Below are positions 40,869 to 49,378 of a DNA stretch of 64,000 bases, one piece after another. Position numbers and translations under genes: made by a program. The notes under the pieces were generated by a model. The model searched no databases. It was not told the origin of the DNA and was given only the letters and a program-made list of their open reading frames with translations. The DNA comes from Corynebacterium occultum. Its GTDB lineage: Bacteria; Actinomycetota; Actinomycetes; Mycobacteriales; Mycobacteriaceae. The DNA lies in NCBI RefSeq assembly GCF_009734425.1, contig NZ_CP046455.1:2976001-3040000 (forward strand), written 5' to 3'. Every line of letters begins with the position of its first letter. The stretch's first letter is position 1.

Positions 40869-41819
40869 CTAGAAGTACTCGAGTACCAGCTTTGTCCCCT
40901 TGGTCCGGGAGACACAGACGGCCATGGTCTCTCCGGCCTCACGCTCAGCCTTGGTCAACACACTGTCGCGGTGCTCCGGGGTACCTTCCAGCACCTCCAT
41001 GATGCAGGTACCGCAGATACCCTCCTCGCAGGAGGTGTCGATGCCACAACCGGCCTCATTGAGCACATCAACGATGCTGCGTTCCGCCGGGATATGATAG
41101 GTTTCACCATCGAGTTCGACATCGAATTCGGTGTTGATCTGGTCCGCATCGGCCTCTGCGGGCTTGAAGTTCTCGAAATGGATGGCCTCCTCTGGAAGCT
41201 TCTTCCCCGCGATCTCACGCACTTGGTCCATGAAGGGCGCTGGGCCACACACATAAAGGTGGGTGCCCTCCGGGACGGACTGAACCATCTTGTCCAGATT
41301 CTTCCGCTGGGTGTCACGGTCCACACCGAGATGGGCGTGGAGCTTGTCCGGGCACTTCTCGGTGAGCAGCGGAAGGAAGGCCGCCTCCTCCTCACTGCGG
41401 GCGTAGTAATGCAGATCAAAGGGGATATCGCGGACATCCATGTAGCGGGCCAAACTGAGCATCGGGGTAATGCCGATACCACCGGCGATCAGCACATGGT
41501 GGGAAGCACTCTCATCCATCTGCAACAGGTTTCGGGGAGCGGAAATCTTCAGTTGGTCGCCCACCTGCAGGTCGTGGAGTGCTTCAGAACCACCACGACC
41601 AACTTCCTCCCGCTTCACTGCAAAGAGATAGGCATTGTCACCGTCTGGCCGGCCGCAGAGCGAGTACTGGCGGGTCAGGGAGGTCGGACCCACCACATCA
41701 ATGTGGGCGCCGGGTGAGTAATGACCGATGGGGGTGCCATCCGGCAGCGAGAGGTAGAAGGACTTGATGGTGGGGGTCTCCTGGACGATGTCCGAGACCA
41801 CGACGTCGATGAGAGACAT
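40869..41819 (-). CDS. iacF: Dioxygenase reductase IacF (PDR/VanB type)
   Basis: A 316-residue reductase with three modules: a flavin domain (SLTRQYSLCGRP), an NAD(P)H domain (IAGGIGITPMLSLARYM and LYVCGPAPFMDQV), and a C-terminal plant-type [2Fe-2S] domain (CGIDTSCEEGICGTC, last ligand in MAVCVS). It passes electrons from NAD(P)H to the Rieske oxygenase IacC/IacD. In some iac clusters iacF is only a ferredoxin; here a complete reductase replaces it, so no separate protein is needed. It is the last gene of the iacABCDEF operon. Confidence 0.88.
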   Translation of the reverse strand: MSLIDVVVSDIVQETPTIKSFYLSLPDGTPIGHYSPGAHIDVVGPTSLTRQYSLCGRPDGDNAYLFAVKREEVGRGGSEALHDLQVGDQLKISAPRNLLQMDESASHHVLIAGGIGITPMLSLARYMDVRDIPFDLHYYARSEEEAAFLPLLTEKCPDKLHAHLGVDRDTQRKNLDKMVQSVPEGTHLYVCGPAPFMDQVREIAGKKLPEEAIHFENFKPAEADADQINTEFDVELDGETYHIPAERSIVDVLNEAGCGIDTSCEEGICGTCIMEVLEGTPEHRDSVLTKAEREAGETMAVCVSRTKGTKLVLEYF

Positions 41820-41857
41820 GTCTGCGCTCCCCTTTCCTATTTGTCTTTCAATGGCGG

Positions 41858-42616
41858 TCAGCGGACGTAGAGTCCACCGTTGATGTCCCAGCAGGCACCG
41901 GTAACGAAGGCTGCGTCTTCATCTGCCAGCAGCGAAACCGTTTTGGCGATGAAAGCCGGATTTCCCAGTCGCTGCACCGGGATGCCGGCGATGACCGAGT
42001 CCAGTTTCTCTGCCGGAACCGTCTGGTGCACGATCGGCAGATCATGCGGGCCGGGGGAAATGGCATTGACAGTCACTCCCTTTCCGGCCAGCTCCCGGGC
42101 GAACACCTTGGTCGTGGTCAGGATCGCACCCTTGGAAGCTGCATAGTGCCCACCGGTGGCGGTTCCACCGTTCTGTCCTGCGAGGGAAGCCATGTTGATG
42201 ATCCGCCCATAACCCTGTTCCGCCATGGCGGCACCGATGACCTGGCAGCCGAAGAAAATGCTGTCGACGTTGATGCTCAGGATGCGGTTGAACTCAACCT
42301 CATCCAGCGTCATCAGATCCGCGGCCTTGGTCACCGCGGCATTATTGACCAGGATGGTCGGGGTCCCCCAGGCTGCGGTGATCTCAGCCAAGGCATCCAC
42401 GAAAGACTGTCGCTTAGCGACGTCCAGATGAATCGCCCGGGCAGTGGAACCATCCGGGGAAAGCTCGGCCGCCAGGTCCGCGGCTTTATCAATGTCGATA
42501 TCGGCCAGGTAAACCTTGTTGCCCTCGGCATGTAGCTGTCGGACGATGAACTGGCCCATGCCACCAGCGGCGCCCGTGACTACGGCAACGCCGGGGTGCT
42601 GCGTATTCTCTGCCAT
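41858..42616 (-). CDS. iacE: Short-chain dehydrogenase IacE
   Basis: A 252-residue classical SDR. The cofactor motif TGAAGGMG is at residues 14-21, NNAA at 91-94, and the catalytic residues are Ser144, Tyr158 and Lys162 (YAASK). Asp39-Ile40-Asp41 at the end of the second strand favours NAD(H). In the known pathway IacE acts on the hydroxylated indole-3-acetate formed by IacA. It lies 14 bases after iacD and 38 bases before iacF, in the same transcript. Confidence 0.82.
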   Translation of the reverse strand: MAENTQHPGVAVVTGAAGGMGQFIVRQLHAEGNKVYLADIDIDKAADLAAELSPDGSTARAIHLDVAKRQSFVDALAEITAAWGTPTILVNNAAVTKAADLMTLDEVEFNRILSINVDSIFFGCQVIGAAMAEQGYGRIINMASLAGQNGGTATGGHYAASKGAILTTTKVFARELAGKGVTVNAISPGPHDLPIVHQTVPAEKLDSVIAGIPVQRLGNPAFIAKTVSLLADEDAAFVTGACWDINGGLYVR

Positions 42617-42630
42617 CTGCTGTCCTTTCC

Positions 42631-43125
42631 CTAGATCAGGAAGCCGGCGGCGTTGACCGCGTCTTCACTGTTGAGGAGACGGGCGACCTTCTCCGTGATC
42701 TTGTCACCGGAATCAGCCAGGGCAATGGTGTGGGTCAATTCCGCACCGATGGTCTGGAATTCATTGCGTTTGAAGGCAGAGAGCAACTGGGCAGAACGCA
42801 GCACCACCTGGTGGTCGTTGACCTCTGTGACGGTGAAACGGGAGATCACCCGGACTGTGCGGGCCGCCGCCACGGCGGAGGGGGCATAACCCTGCATCAT
42901 GCGTTCCACACGGAGACGACGCATGCGCTTATCGTCGTAGACCATGTTCAGGGATGAGGCGTAGTCGGTGGTCTCCGCATCGATCGGGATCACATACATA
43001 CCCTCGTCAGTGAAGAGCTCCTCCCAAGCCGGGTAGTTCTTCTCGTCGAGGAGGGTGGCTTCCTGCCACACCAGTTCAATCGCACGCAGCACGCGCGGGT
43101 CATTGAAGTTATGCAGTTCAGTCAT
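42631..43125 (-). CDS. iacD: Rieske dioxygenase small subunit IacD
   Basis: A 164-residue beta subunit of ring-hydroxylating dioxygenases with an NTF2-like fold. It has LVWQEATLLDEKNYPAWEELFTDEGMYVIPI, the family's early helix and strand, and RVISRFTVTEVNDHQVVLRSAQLLSAFKRNE. It carries no metal and supports the alpha3beta3 hexamer. Its start overlaps the iacC stop by eight bases, so the two subunits are made together. Sequence and position both point to IacD. Confidence 0.85.
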   Translation of the reverse strand: MTELHNFNDPRVLRAIELVWQEATLLDEKNYPAWEELFTDEGMYVIPIDAETTDYASSLNMVYDDKRMRRLRVERMMQGYAPSAVAAARTVRVISRFTVTEVNDHQVVLRSAQLLSAFKRNEFQTIGAELTHTIALADSGDKITEKVARLLNSEDAVNAAGFLI

Positions 43126-44395
43126 CGCTCATCATCTTCTTCCACATGTAGTAAGCCTCACGCATACCGGTTTCATCGGTGACGTGGGAGGTCTGCCAGT
43201 TTTCCTCGGACTTGTATTCGCGATTGAGGCCGCGGTTGATCATGATCGGCATGTTGGGGTTACCGCCGGCTCCGATCTGAACACGGTCCCAGCCTTCGGC
43301 ATCATCCGGGCTGCCGAAACCGAAGGGCCCCTGGAAGTGTTCATGGATACGGAGGCGCTCCTGGTTAATGATCTCCGGCCCGCCCTCCATACCGAGTGCC
43401 ATGTGCCAGATCTCGGTCTCATTCACCGAGATCGGGATCAATACGCGAAAGAAGGAGGATGACATCGCAATATTCGGGAAGAAGTTCAGGTTGAAGCCAC
43501 AGCCGTGCATGGAGCGCATGAAACGGCGGATCCGCTCCGGAGACTCACCCTCCGCTTCGAGCTGATCGACGATGTGCTGGAAACGGGGCTGGATCTCCTC
43601 GGTGCCGTCATCAATGTCGAGGTCCAGGTGGGCGGTTGCCATGATGCCGACACTGTGGCCGTTGCCCAGGGCATGGGTTTCAGCTGCGGGGTCATCCATG
43701 AAGGACATCATGTCGGCGGTCTCGGAGTCGACGGAAGCCATCCAGGACTTGTGCACCATCGGGAAGTGGTAACCGTCGGTGGTGTTCTCCAGCTGGATCT
43801 TCCAATTTCCCTTGAAACGGAACTTGTGGACGCCGATCACCTTGGTGGGGTAACCGTTGGCCTGCTTGAAGAAACGCTCCATCCAGATCTTGGCATCACC
43901 CAGGTGATCCTCCAACGGCGGGGCGTCCTCATTGAAGGTCGCAAAGATCATGCCCAAGTAGGACTCGGTGCGCAGTTTCTGCAGCGGGAAGTCCTCTTTG
44001 TTGAGGATGCCTTCGTAACCATCCGGGTAAGGGACACCTCGCAGGCGACCATCCAGGGTGTAGGACCAGTTGTGGTAGGGGCAGGTGAAACCGTTGGCCT
44101 TACCCTTGCGCTGGTCACAGACGGTGGCACCCCGGTGGCGGCAACGGTTGAGCAGGGTGTTGAAGTTTCCCTTACGATCTCGGTTGACGATCACCGGCTG
44201 GTCACCGACCTGGGTGGTCTTGAAGGAGCCTGCCTCCGGGATTTCACTCTCGTGAGCTACCCAGACCCAGGTCTTGTAGAAGATCTTCTCCATCTCTTCC
44301 TTGAAGATCTCCGGATCAGTGTAAAGCCGACCGGCGATCCGATCATTCTCAACCAGACTGGCGAATCCGCTCGTGGGTTCCTGTGTGGTGGTCAT
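43118..44395 (-). CDS. iacC: Rieske dioxygenase large subunit IacC
   Basis: A 425-residue catalytic alpha subunit. The Rieske cluster ligands are Cys85, His87, Cys105 and His108 (CRHRG and CPYHNW). The mononuclear iron site is set by Asn204, Asp207, His210 and His215 (ENTTDGYHFPMVH). It oxidises the aromatic ring of a pathway intermediate; in known iac clusters the IacCD step leads to catechol. Electrons come from IacF. It lies 60 bases after iacB. Confidence 0.88.
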   Translation of the reverse strand: MTTTQEPTSGFASLVENDRIAGRLYTDPEIFKEEMEKIFYKTWVWVAHESEIPEAGSFKTTQVGDQPVIVNRDRKGNFNTLLNRCRHRGATVCDQRKGKANGFTCPYHNWSYTLDGRLRGVPYPDGYEGILNKEDFPLQKLRTESYLGMIFATFNEDAPPLEDHLGDAKIWMERFFKQANGYPTKVIGVHKFRFKGNWKIQLENTTDGYHFPMVHKSWMASVDSETADMMSFMDDPAAETHALGNGHSVGIMATAHLDLDIDDGTEEIQPRFQHIVDQLEAEGESPERIRRFMRSMHGCGFNLNFFPNIAMSSSFFRVLIPISVNETEIWHMALGMEGGPEIINQERLRIHEHFQGPFGFGSPDDAEGWDRVQIGAGGNPNMPIMINRGLNREYKSEENWQTSHVTDETGMREAYYMWKKMMSDD

Positions 44396-44455
44396 TGTTC
44401 TTCCTTCAAGTCAGTGGGGGTGCGTGATTTAAGAAGCTGTGTTGGTTGGGGGCGC

Positions 44456-44818
44456 TCAGAGTGCAACATCATCGCGGATGACAAGTTCCCGACCCATGCG
44501 CGCCTCGATCTTGAAGTAGCGCCATAGTGCGTACTCCCCGACCATGATGGTGCGCAGCAGGTTGCAGACAGCTTTCACGGTCGTCTGGTCTTTGACGTCC
44601 GCGAGCACATAGAAAGTCCAGGGCCAGCCGTCAGAGGGACCGACCATGTGAGAGTCGTCATCAAAAGTGCCGATGACCTCAACCCCCTCCATGTCCCGCA
44701 GGCTGGTCAGGAATTCCTGGGTGGCTACCCACACCGGTCCGATCTCCGATTTAGGCAGATCAAAGAAGTTCTGGTTGTTGCCGACGCAAAAGAGGGTGCG
44801 CAATGATTCTTGTGACAC
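44456..44818 (-). CDS. iacB: IacB-like small protein
   Basis: A 120-residue soluble protein, possibly a ferredoxin-like alpha/beta barrel: TLFCVGNNQNFFDL, LRDMEGVEVIGTFDDD and WPWTFYVLADVKDQTTVKAVCNLLRTIMVGEYALWRYFKIEARMGRELV. It has no obvious catalytic motif. Its place between iacA and iacC and its length match iacB of proteobacterial auxin-degradation clusters, whose biochemical role is not settled. It lies 42 bases after the iacA stop. Confidence 0.72.
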   Translation of the reverse strand: MSQESLRTLFCVGNNQNFFDLPKSEIGPVWVATQEFLTSLRDMEGVEVIGTFDDDSHMVGPSDGWPWTFYVLADVKDQTTVKAVCNLLRTIMVGEYALWRYFKIEARMGRELVIRDDVAL

Positions 44819-44860
44819 GAAAAGAGCTCCTTATATATGGGTGATAACTGGGGATTTTGA

Positions 44861-46048
44861 TCAGGGGAAACTAGGGATACCCGGGTCCAGGTTCAGCATC
44901 ACTGCCCCGGCGGCCTCAAAGGTGAACTCCTGCAGCATGGCGTGCTGGGCCGGGATCAGACCGTCCCGCACATAGCGCTGTATTGGATGCGTCGAGAACA
45001 TCGCACCGGTTCCTACCACGTTGTAGGCGGCCAGAACCACATCCCGGCCAACATGCGCGGCCTGGGTGGCGGCCAATCGCAGCATCGCCTTGTCCTTATC
45101 GGTGATCTCTTCACCAGCGACCGCCTTGGCCCAGACCTCCTCGGTTGTACCGTAGAAAAAGCCCTGGGCGGAACGCAGGTCAGCCTCCGCCTTAGCCAGG
45201 CCGGTCTTGTAAGCCGGGCGATTACCTTTGGCTGGTCCACCGGTGACCGAAGTATTCGCAGCACCAACCTCAGTGATGTAATCCAGGGCCCCTCGAGCTG
45301 CACCCAGAGCGACCACGGCGAGTACCTGAGCCGCGTAGGGCAGCACCGGGTAGCGGGTAAGCGGTTCATCGATTTTCGGTTCTCCACCCCGGATAAAGGT
45401 GAGCTCCTCCGGAATGAAGACCTTGGTGGCCCGGACATTGTGGGAACCGGTGGCCTTCATGCCACTGACATCCCAATTTTCGATGATCTCAACCTGACTG
45501 CGGTCGACTAGGCCAGTCAAGGGTTTACCGTTCGTCTCGGGGCCCCCCTTGAGACCGATGCCCAGCAGGTCCGCACCCTTACAGCCGCTGGCGAACTGCC
45601 ACTCACCGGAACAGATGTAACCACCCTCCACCTTCTCCGCCTCGAACATAGGGAACATGCCGGCCGCGAAAGCGATGTCCTTGCTGCGGGAGTAAAGCTC
45701 CCGCTGGGTCTCCACCGGAAGGGACGCGAAGTAGACCGGAGCGGAACCGAAGCTGGCAACCCAGCCGGTGGCCGGATCCACAGCGGAGATCTGCTCGACT
45801 TTCTTCATGAACTGCGCCGGCGGGAGGGGCTCCCCACCAAACTGCTCTGGGATGGCGACACGGAAGATGCCCGCCTTCTTCAGCAGCGAGATGAAATCCC
45901 GGGGGACATAACCCTGTGCATTGAACTCATCGCGACGTTCGCGCAGCACCTCGAGTGCATGCTGGAAAGCCGCATCTCGGGCAGCGCCCGCGGGTTCGGC
46001 AACGACATCACCCAGGGTGAGTCTGCCTTTCTCGGTTGCTAATGCCAT
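44861..46048 (-). CDS. iacA: Flavin-dependent indole oxygenase IacA
   Basis: A 395-residue acyl-CoA-dehydrogenase-fold monooxygenase of the HsaA/IacA type. It has GIFRVAIPEQFGGEPLPPAQFMKKVEQISAVDPATGWVASF, the middle beta domain with SGEWQFASGCKGADLL, and a C-terminal helical bundle with PIQRYVRDGLIPAQHAM. The family uses reduced FAD from a partner reductase, here IacG. IacA starts auxin breakdown by oxidising indole-3-acetate and also makes indigo from indole. The start at 46048 follows GGAG at six bases; the frame runs 39 codons further, but that stretch is unlike the family. It heads the iacABCDEF operon. Confidence 0.82.
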   Translation of the reverse strand: MALATEKGRLTLGDVVAEPAGAARDAAFQHALEVLRERRDEFNAQGYVPRDFISLLKKAGIFRVAIPEQFGGEPLPPAQFMKKVEQISAVDPATGWVASFGSAPVYFASLPVETQRELYSRSKDIAFAAGMFPMFEAEKVEGGYICSGEWQFASGCKGADLLGIGLKGGPETNGKPLTGLVDRSQVEIIENWDVSGMKATGSHNVRATKVFIPEELTFIRGGEPKIDEPLTRYPVLPYAAQVLAVVALGAARGALDYITEVGAANTSVTGGPAKGNRPAYKTGLAKAEADLRSAQGFFYGTTEEVWAKAVAGEEITDKDKAMLRLAATQAAHVGRDVVLAAYNVVGTGAMFSTHPIQRYVRDGLIPAQHAMLQEFTFEAAGAVMLNLDPGIPSFP

Positions 46049-46211
46049 GACCATCTCCAATATCTGCGACTCCGGTTGCTTTAGAACTGATGCTATGGCG
46101 CGTTTCACAGTCCCGGTATTAGGAAAAACCGGCAGGTGACTAAGCAATTCTTTAGTTGAGAGCATGAAATCACCGATCCACCTGGTCTTTACGTGGATCT
46201 AGGATGGAGAT
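46049..46211. promoter_or_regulatory. Divergent promoter region, iacA and kinase gene
   Basis: A 163-base region between the iacA start chosen here and the kinase gene. TAGCAT on the minus strand (46090-46095) is a possible -10 box for iacA. Two dyads stand out: CCGGT (46113-46117)/ACCGG (46128-46132), which contains TTTTTCCTAATACC similar to GTTTCCTAGCCC near iacH, and GATCCAC (46175-46181)/GTGGATC (46193-46199) next to the kinase start. Confidence 0.4.
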
Positions 46212-47702
46212 ATGAACCCCAGCACCGAAGACCTTCTTGCGATGGTCCAGAGTTCCCACGCCGGGATACTGATCCATGAGATTGACACCCTGCGTGTCCT
46301 CTGGGCCAATCAACAGGCCTGCAACCTCTTCCAGTACAGCGTCGATGAGTTACGTGCCCTGAAAGCGCACCACATGAGCGCTCAAGATGAGCGTTACCGT
46401 CGGGAAGATGGTGTGGCCTGGTTGCACTCCGCTGCGCTCTACGGTTCCAGCCGGCGAGAGTGGAAGTATCAGGCGGCTGATGGCACTGATTTCCTGACCG
46501 ATGCTGATGCCACCCTCATCCCCTTCCAGGGGCAACAGGCAATCATGGTGGCGATGCGGGTGATCAACGAAAAGGAGGACCCCGCCAAAGGCCCGGACTG
46601 GATAGCCACATCCCTGGAGCGCATCATCTCTCACACTGCCTCCGGAATCCTGGTACTCGACACCGCTAACCGGGTGACCCGGGCCTCCCCTTACGCTGCC
46701 GGGCTTTTCGGGGAGAACTCCTCCACCATCATCGGGAAAAGCATTTCAGATCTCGGCACCACCAATCCGGTGGTCTCCGAAGCCGAAATGCAGGCGGCCA
46801 TGGAAAGCCCGGAGGGCAAGATCAATTTCCGGTTAAAAGTCTGCACCTCAGGCAATAGCTACCGCTGGTTGGCCAGCTATCTAGAACATGTTCGGATCGA
46901 CCGAAGCAATTACCGGGTGCTCATGGTCAGGGACATCACCGATCGGGTGGAGGCGGAGCAGCGGGTAGCCGCCCAGCAGACCCAGCTTCAATACCTCAGC
47001 CGTTACAACGCCATGGGTGACATGGCCATGATCTTGGCCCATGACCTCGGCCAACCGCTGGCTGCCTCCCTGAACTACCTCAGTGGGCTCAAGACCCGGA
47101 TCAGTTCCTCTCAGCTGGATCCGAAAATGGTCCGCTATGGCATCGAAATGGTGGAGAAACAACTCAACCGGGCCTCCGATATCGTTTCCTCGGCTAAACG
47201 TTATGTGCGCCGCATCGAGAGCACCACCTCCACCTTCAATCTGCCAGACGCGGTGGAGGAGTCCCTCTACTTCGTGCGCTTGCGGGCCGAGGATGCCGGG
47301 GTGGAACTCCATGTCGACCTGGGTGGTGAGGAGCTATTGGTGGAAGGAGAGAGCGTGCTGATCGGGCAGGTGATCATCAACCTGTGCATGAACGCCATCG
47401 ATGAGATCTCCCACCCGGAAACCGAGGTCAAAAAACTAGACATCACGCTGCGGGAGTTCGGCGGTATCACCAGCCTCGCCATCGCGGACCGAGGACGGGG
47501 GATGGACACCGTGCCCGCCGAACGCCTAGCAGCAGGAGCCTTCAGCTCCAAGGAGGATGGTTCCGGGATCGGGCTGATCATCTCGGAACACATCGCCCAG
47601 CGTCATGGCGGCACCATCCAGTTTTCCCCCAATGAACCCCGAGGAACAATCGCCACTCTCTCCTTACCACTGAAATCCGTGAAGGCCTCGATCGGGGAAT
47701 AA
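46212..47702 (+). CDS. PAS-domain sensor histidine kinase of the iac cluster
   Basis: A 496-residue FixL-like kinase with no membrane segment. Two PAS domains cover about residues 8-118 and 135-245. The dimerisation domain has the phospho-acceptor His277 in LAHDLGQPLAASLNYLSG. The ATPase domain has the N box INLCMNAIDEI, ADRGRGMD and SGIGLIISEHIAQRHGG. A soluble PAS sensor suits an internal small-molecule or redox signal. It is divergent from iacA, and its partner is most likely the FixJ-type regulator at 40089-40721. AGGATGGAG precedes the ATG. Confidence 0.87.
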   Translation: MNPSTEDLLAMVQSSHAGILIHEIDTLRVLWANQQACNLFQYSVDELRALKAHHMSAQDERYRREDGVAWLHSAALYGSSRREWKYQAADGTDFLTDADATLIPFQGQQAIMVAMRVINEKEDPAKGPDWIATSLERIISHTASGILVLDTANRVTRASPYAAGLFGENSSTIIGKSISDLGTTNPVVSEAEMQAAMESPEGKINFRLKVCTSGNSYRWLASYLEHVRIDRSNYRVLMVRDITDRVEAEQRVAAQQTQLQYLSRYNAMGDMAMILAHDLGQPLAASLNYLSGLKTRISSSQLDPKMVRYGIEMVEKQLNRASDIVSSAKRYVRRIESTTSTFNLPDAVEESLYFVRLRAEDAGVELHVDLGGEELLVEGESVLIGQVIINLCMNAIDEISHPETEVKKLDITLREFGGITSLAIADRGRGMDTVPAERLAAGAFSSKEDGSGIGLIISEHIAQRHGGTIQFSPNEPRGTIATLSLPLKSVKASIGE

Positions 47703-47925
47703 CTGCCGGGACTGTCCTGGTGTGGGGTTCCCTTGTTCTGGGTTTTGGCCTTCGACTTCATTCAGTACGGGGAAATAATCTTTCCTCAGGGAACTCAGCC
47801 CCCTTGGTCAGTACTTCATGCCCATCCCCACCCTCCGGAAAGGAAATAGGTTTCCCACTCCACATAGTGAGGCCCTCACTGGTGCTGAGTGTAGCCACCC
47901 CCTCGGTAGCGCAAACCCGGCTCAT

Positions 47926-47931
47926 TAGACT
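47926..47931 (+). promoter_or_regulatory. Leaderless -10 box of the nei-type gene
   Basis: TAGACT ends seven bases before the ATG at 47939, and there is no ribosome site. This supports the chosen start codon. The 47703-47925 stretch holds no gene. Confidence 0.5.
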
Positions 47932-47938
47932 GATGTCC

Positions 47939-48751
47939 ATGCCTGAAGGTCATGTCATCCATCATCTTGCCGCCAAGTTGAACACCCACTTCGCCGGCCA
48001 GCGGCTGCACGCCAGTTCCCCTCAGGGGCGTTTCGCGGCGGAAGCCGCCCGCCTGGATGGGGAACAGATGGGTGTGGCGGAGGCTTTCGGCAAACATCTC
48101 TTCATTGAATTCGATGCTGATGATCCGGCCCATATCGTCTACATCCATCTCGGTCTGATCGGCACCCTGCAATTTGAGCCGGAGGCTGCGCCCCGCGGCC
48201 AGGTGCGTTTGCGGCTCAGTGACGGGGAGCTGGCCGCTGATCTGCGGGGCCCCCAGTGGTGTCGCCTGATCACCGAGGCGGAGCGTGGCGCGGCCGTCGC
48301 CAAGCTGGGAGCGGATCCCATCCGGGATGATGCAGATCCAGAGCCGATCCGGCTGAAGGTGCAGCGTTCGGGGCGGAGTGTCGGTTCATTGCTGATGGAT
48401 CAGAAACTTTTCGCCGGGGTGGGCAATATCTACCGGGCGGAAACACTCTTCCGGCTGGGGATCTCCCCTTTCCGGGAGGGGAAGAAGATCAGGCGCAATG
48501 AGTTCGACTCGATCTGGGCGGATCTGGTGGGTCTGATGAAGGAGGGGGTGAAAGCCGCCCGGATCGACACGGTGCGGCCCGAGCACACCCCGGAGGCGAT
48601 GGGGCGGGATCCCCGGAAGGATGATCATGGTGGTGAGGTTTATGTCTACCGGCGTACCGGGCAGCCCTGTTATATCTGCGGCACCCCGATCCGGGAGCAG
48701 GTGATGGAGGGCCGCAACCTCTTCTGGTGCCCCACCTGCCAGAAGGGATAG
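47939..48751 (+). CDS. nei: Fpg/Nei-family DNA glycosylase
   Basis: A 270-residue base-excision glycosylase/AP lyase. It starts MPEGHVIHHLA; after Met removal the Pro is the catalytic nucleophile and the Glu the acid, and the MPEGH form is typical of the Nei group. The helix-two-turn-helix (LLMDQKLFAGVGNIYRAETLF) and the C-terminal zinc finger (CYICGTPIREQVMEGRNLFWCPTC) are intact. It removes oxidised bases from DNA. The frame extends 73 codons upstream, but the family start and the leaderless -10 box set it here. Confidence 0.92.
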   Translation: MPEGHVIHHLAAKLNTHFAGQRLHASSPQGRFAAEAARLDGEQMGVAEAFGKHLFIEFDADDPAHIVYIHLGLIGTLQFEPEAAPRGQVRLRLSDGELAADLRGPQWCRLITEAERGAAVAKLGADPIRDDADPEPIRLKVQRSGRSVGSLLMDQKLFAGVGNIYRAETLFRLGISPFREGKKIRRNEFDSIWADLVGLMKEGVKAARIDTVRPEHTPEAMGRDPRKDDHGGEVYVYRRTGQPCYICGTPIREQVMEGRNLFWCPTCQKG

Positions 48752-48777
48752 GCCCCGCCGCTCCCCCTGCCGGGACC

Positions 48778-48805
48778 AGCACGATCATACTAATACGACC
48801 GTGCT
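48778..48805. terminator. Hairpin between nei and vanZ genes
   Basis: AGCACG (48778-48783) and CGTGCT (48800-48805) with TC/GA inside form a stem between the two convergent genes. It overlaps the stop codon of the VanZ gene. No U tract. Confidence 0.4.
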
Positions 48806-49346
48806 AGTTCACCGGTACAACCTTCGTGGGATCGCCCAGGGTGGGGCCCAGGATCACCAGCACCAGGAAGACCAGCACCGCCAGGCCGCTGAGCAGGGTG
48901 ATCAGGGTGTGCCAGCGCTTTCCGCCCCGGCCCGCCAGCCAGGCACCGAAGAGCCCGCCGAGGGTGTTGCACACCAGATCATCGATATCGGTGCGCCCCA
49001 GGGCGAAGGAGAATTGGGTGAGTTCGATGGCCAGGCTGAACAGTGCCGCCATGCCCGCCACCCGCCACAGTTTGCCGGGGCCGAGCAGGATGGCCGCCAG
49101 GGCACCGAGGGGAACAAAGAAGGCGAAGTTGCCCAGGTAGTCGAAGAGTGGGGCGAACCAGCTGGTGGCGGCGAAGATGTCTTCGAGGGGGATCAGCTCC
49201 AGGGAGCGGACCTTCTGGTTCTCCGGTTTCCACAGCAACCCGATGCTGAAGAAGGATTTCAGGGTGGTCAGGGCCAGCACCACGAGGGCGAAGGCCAGCA
49301 GGGTGAGACTCACCCATATGCGTCGGGGTTCGGCACATTTCAGCAT
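48804..49346 (-). CDS. VanZ family membrane protein
   Basis: A 180-residue protein with four to five membrane helices. The VanZ core is LIPLEDIF, NFAFFVPLGALAAILL and AIELTQFSFALGRTDIDDLVCNTLGGLFGAWLAG, with the conserved Glu and Asp-Asp-Leu residues. VanZ proteins confer low-level teicoplanin resistance in enterococci; the role in corynebacteria is unknown. Its start is only 32 bases from the divergent nnr gene. A paralogue is cut by the right window edge. Confidence 0.85.
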   Translation of the reverse strand: MLKCAEPRRIWVSLTLLAFALVVLALTTLKSFFSIGLLWKPENQKVRSLELIPLEDIFAATSWFAPLFDYLGNFAFFVPLGALAAILLGPGKLWRVAGMAALFSLAIELTQFSFALGRTDIDDLVCNTLGGLFGAWLAGRGGKRWHTLITLLSGLAVLVFLVLVILGPTLGDPTKVVPVN

Positions 49347-49365
49347 GCCACTGAGTATATGGCGC

Positions 49366-49371
49366 TAGCCT
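49366..49371 (+). promoter_or_regulatory. Leaderless -10 box of the NAD(P)HX repair gene
   Basis: TAGCCT ends seven bases before the ATG at 49379, with no Shine-Dalgarno site between them. Confidence 0.45.
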
Positions 49372-49378
49372 GACGGGC

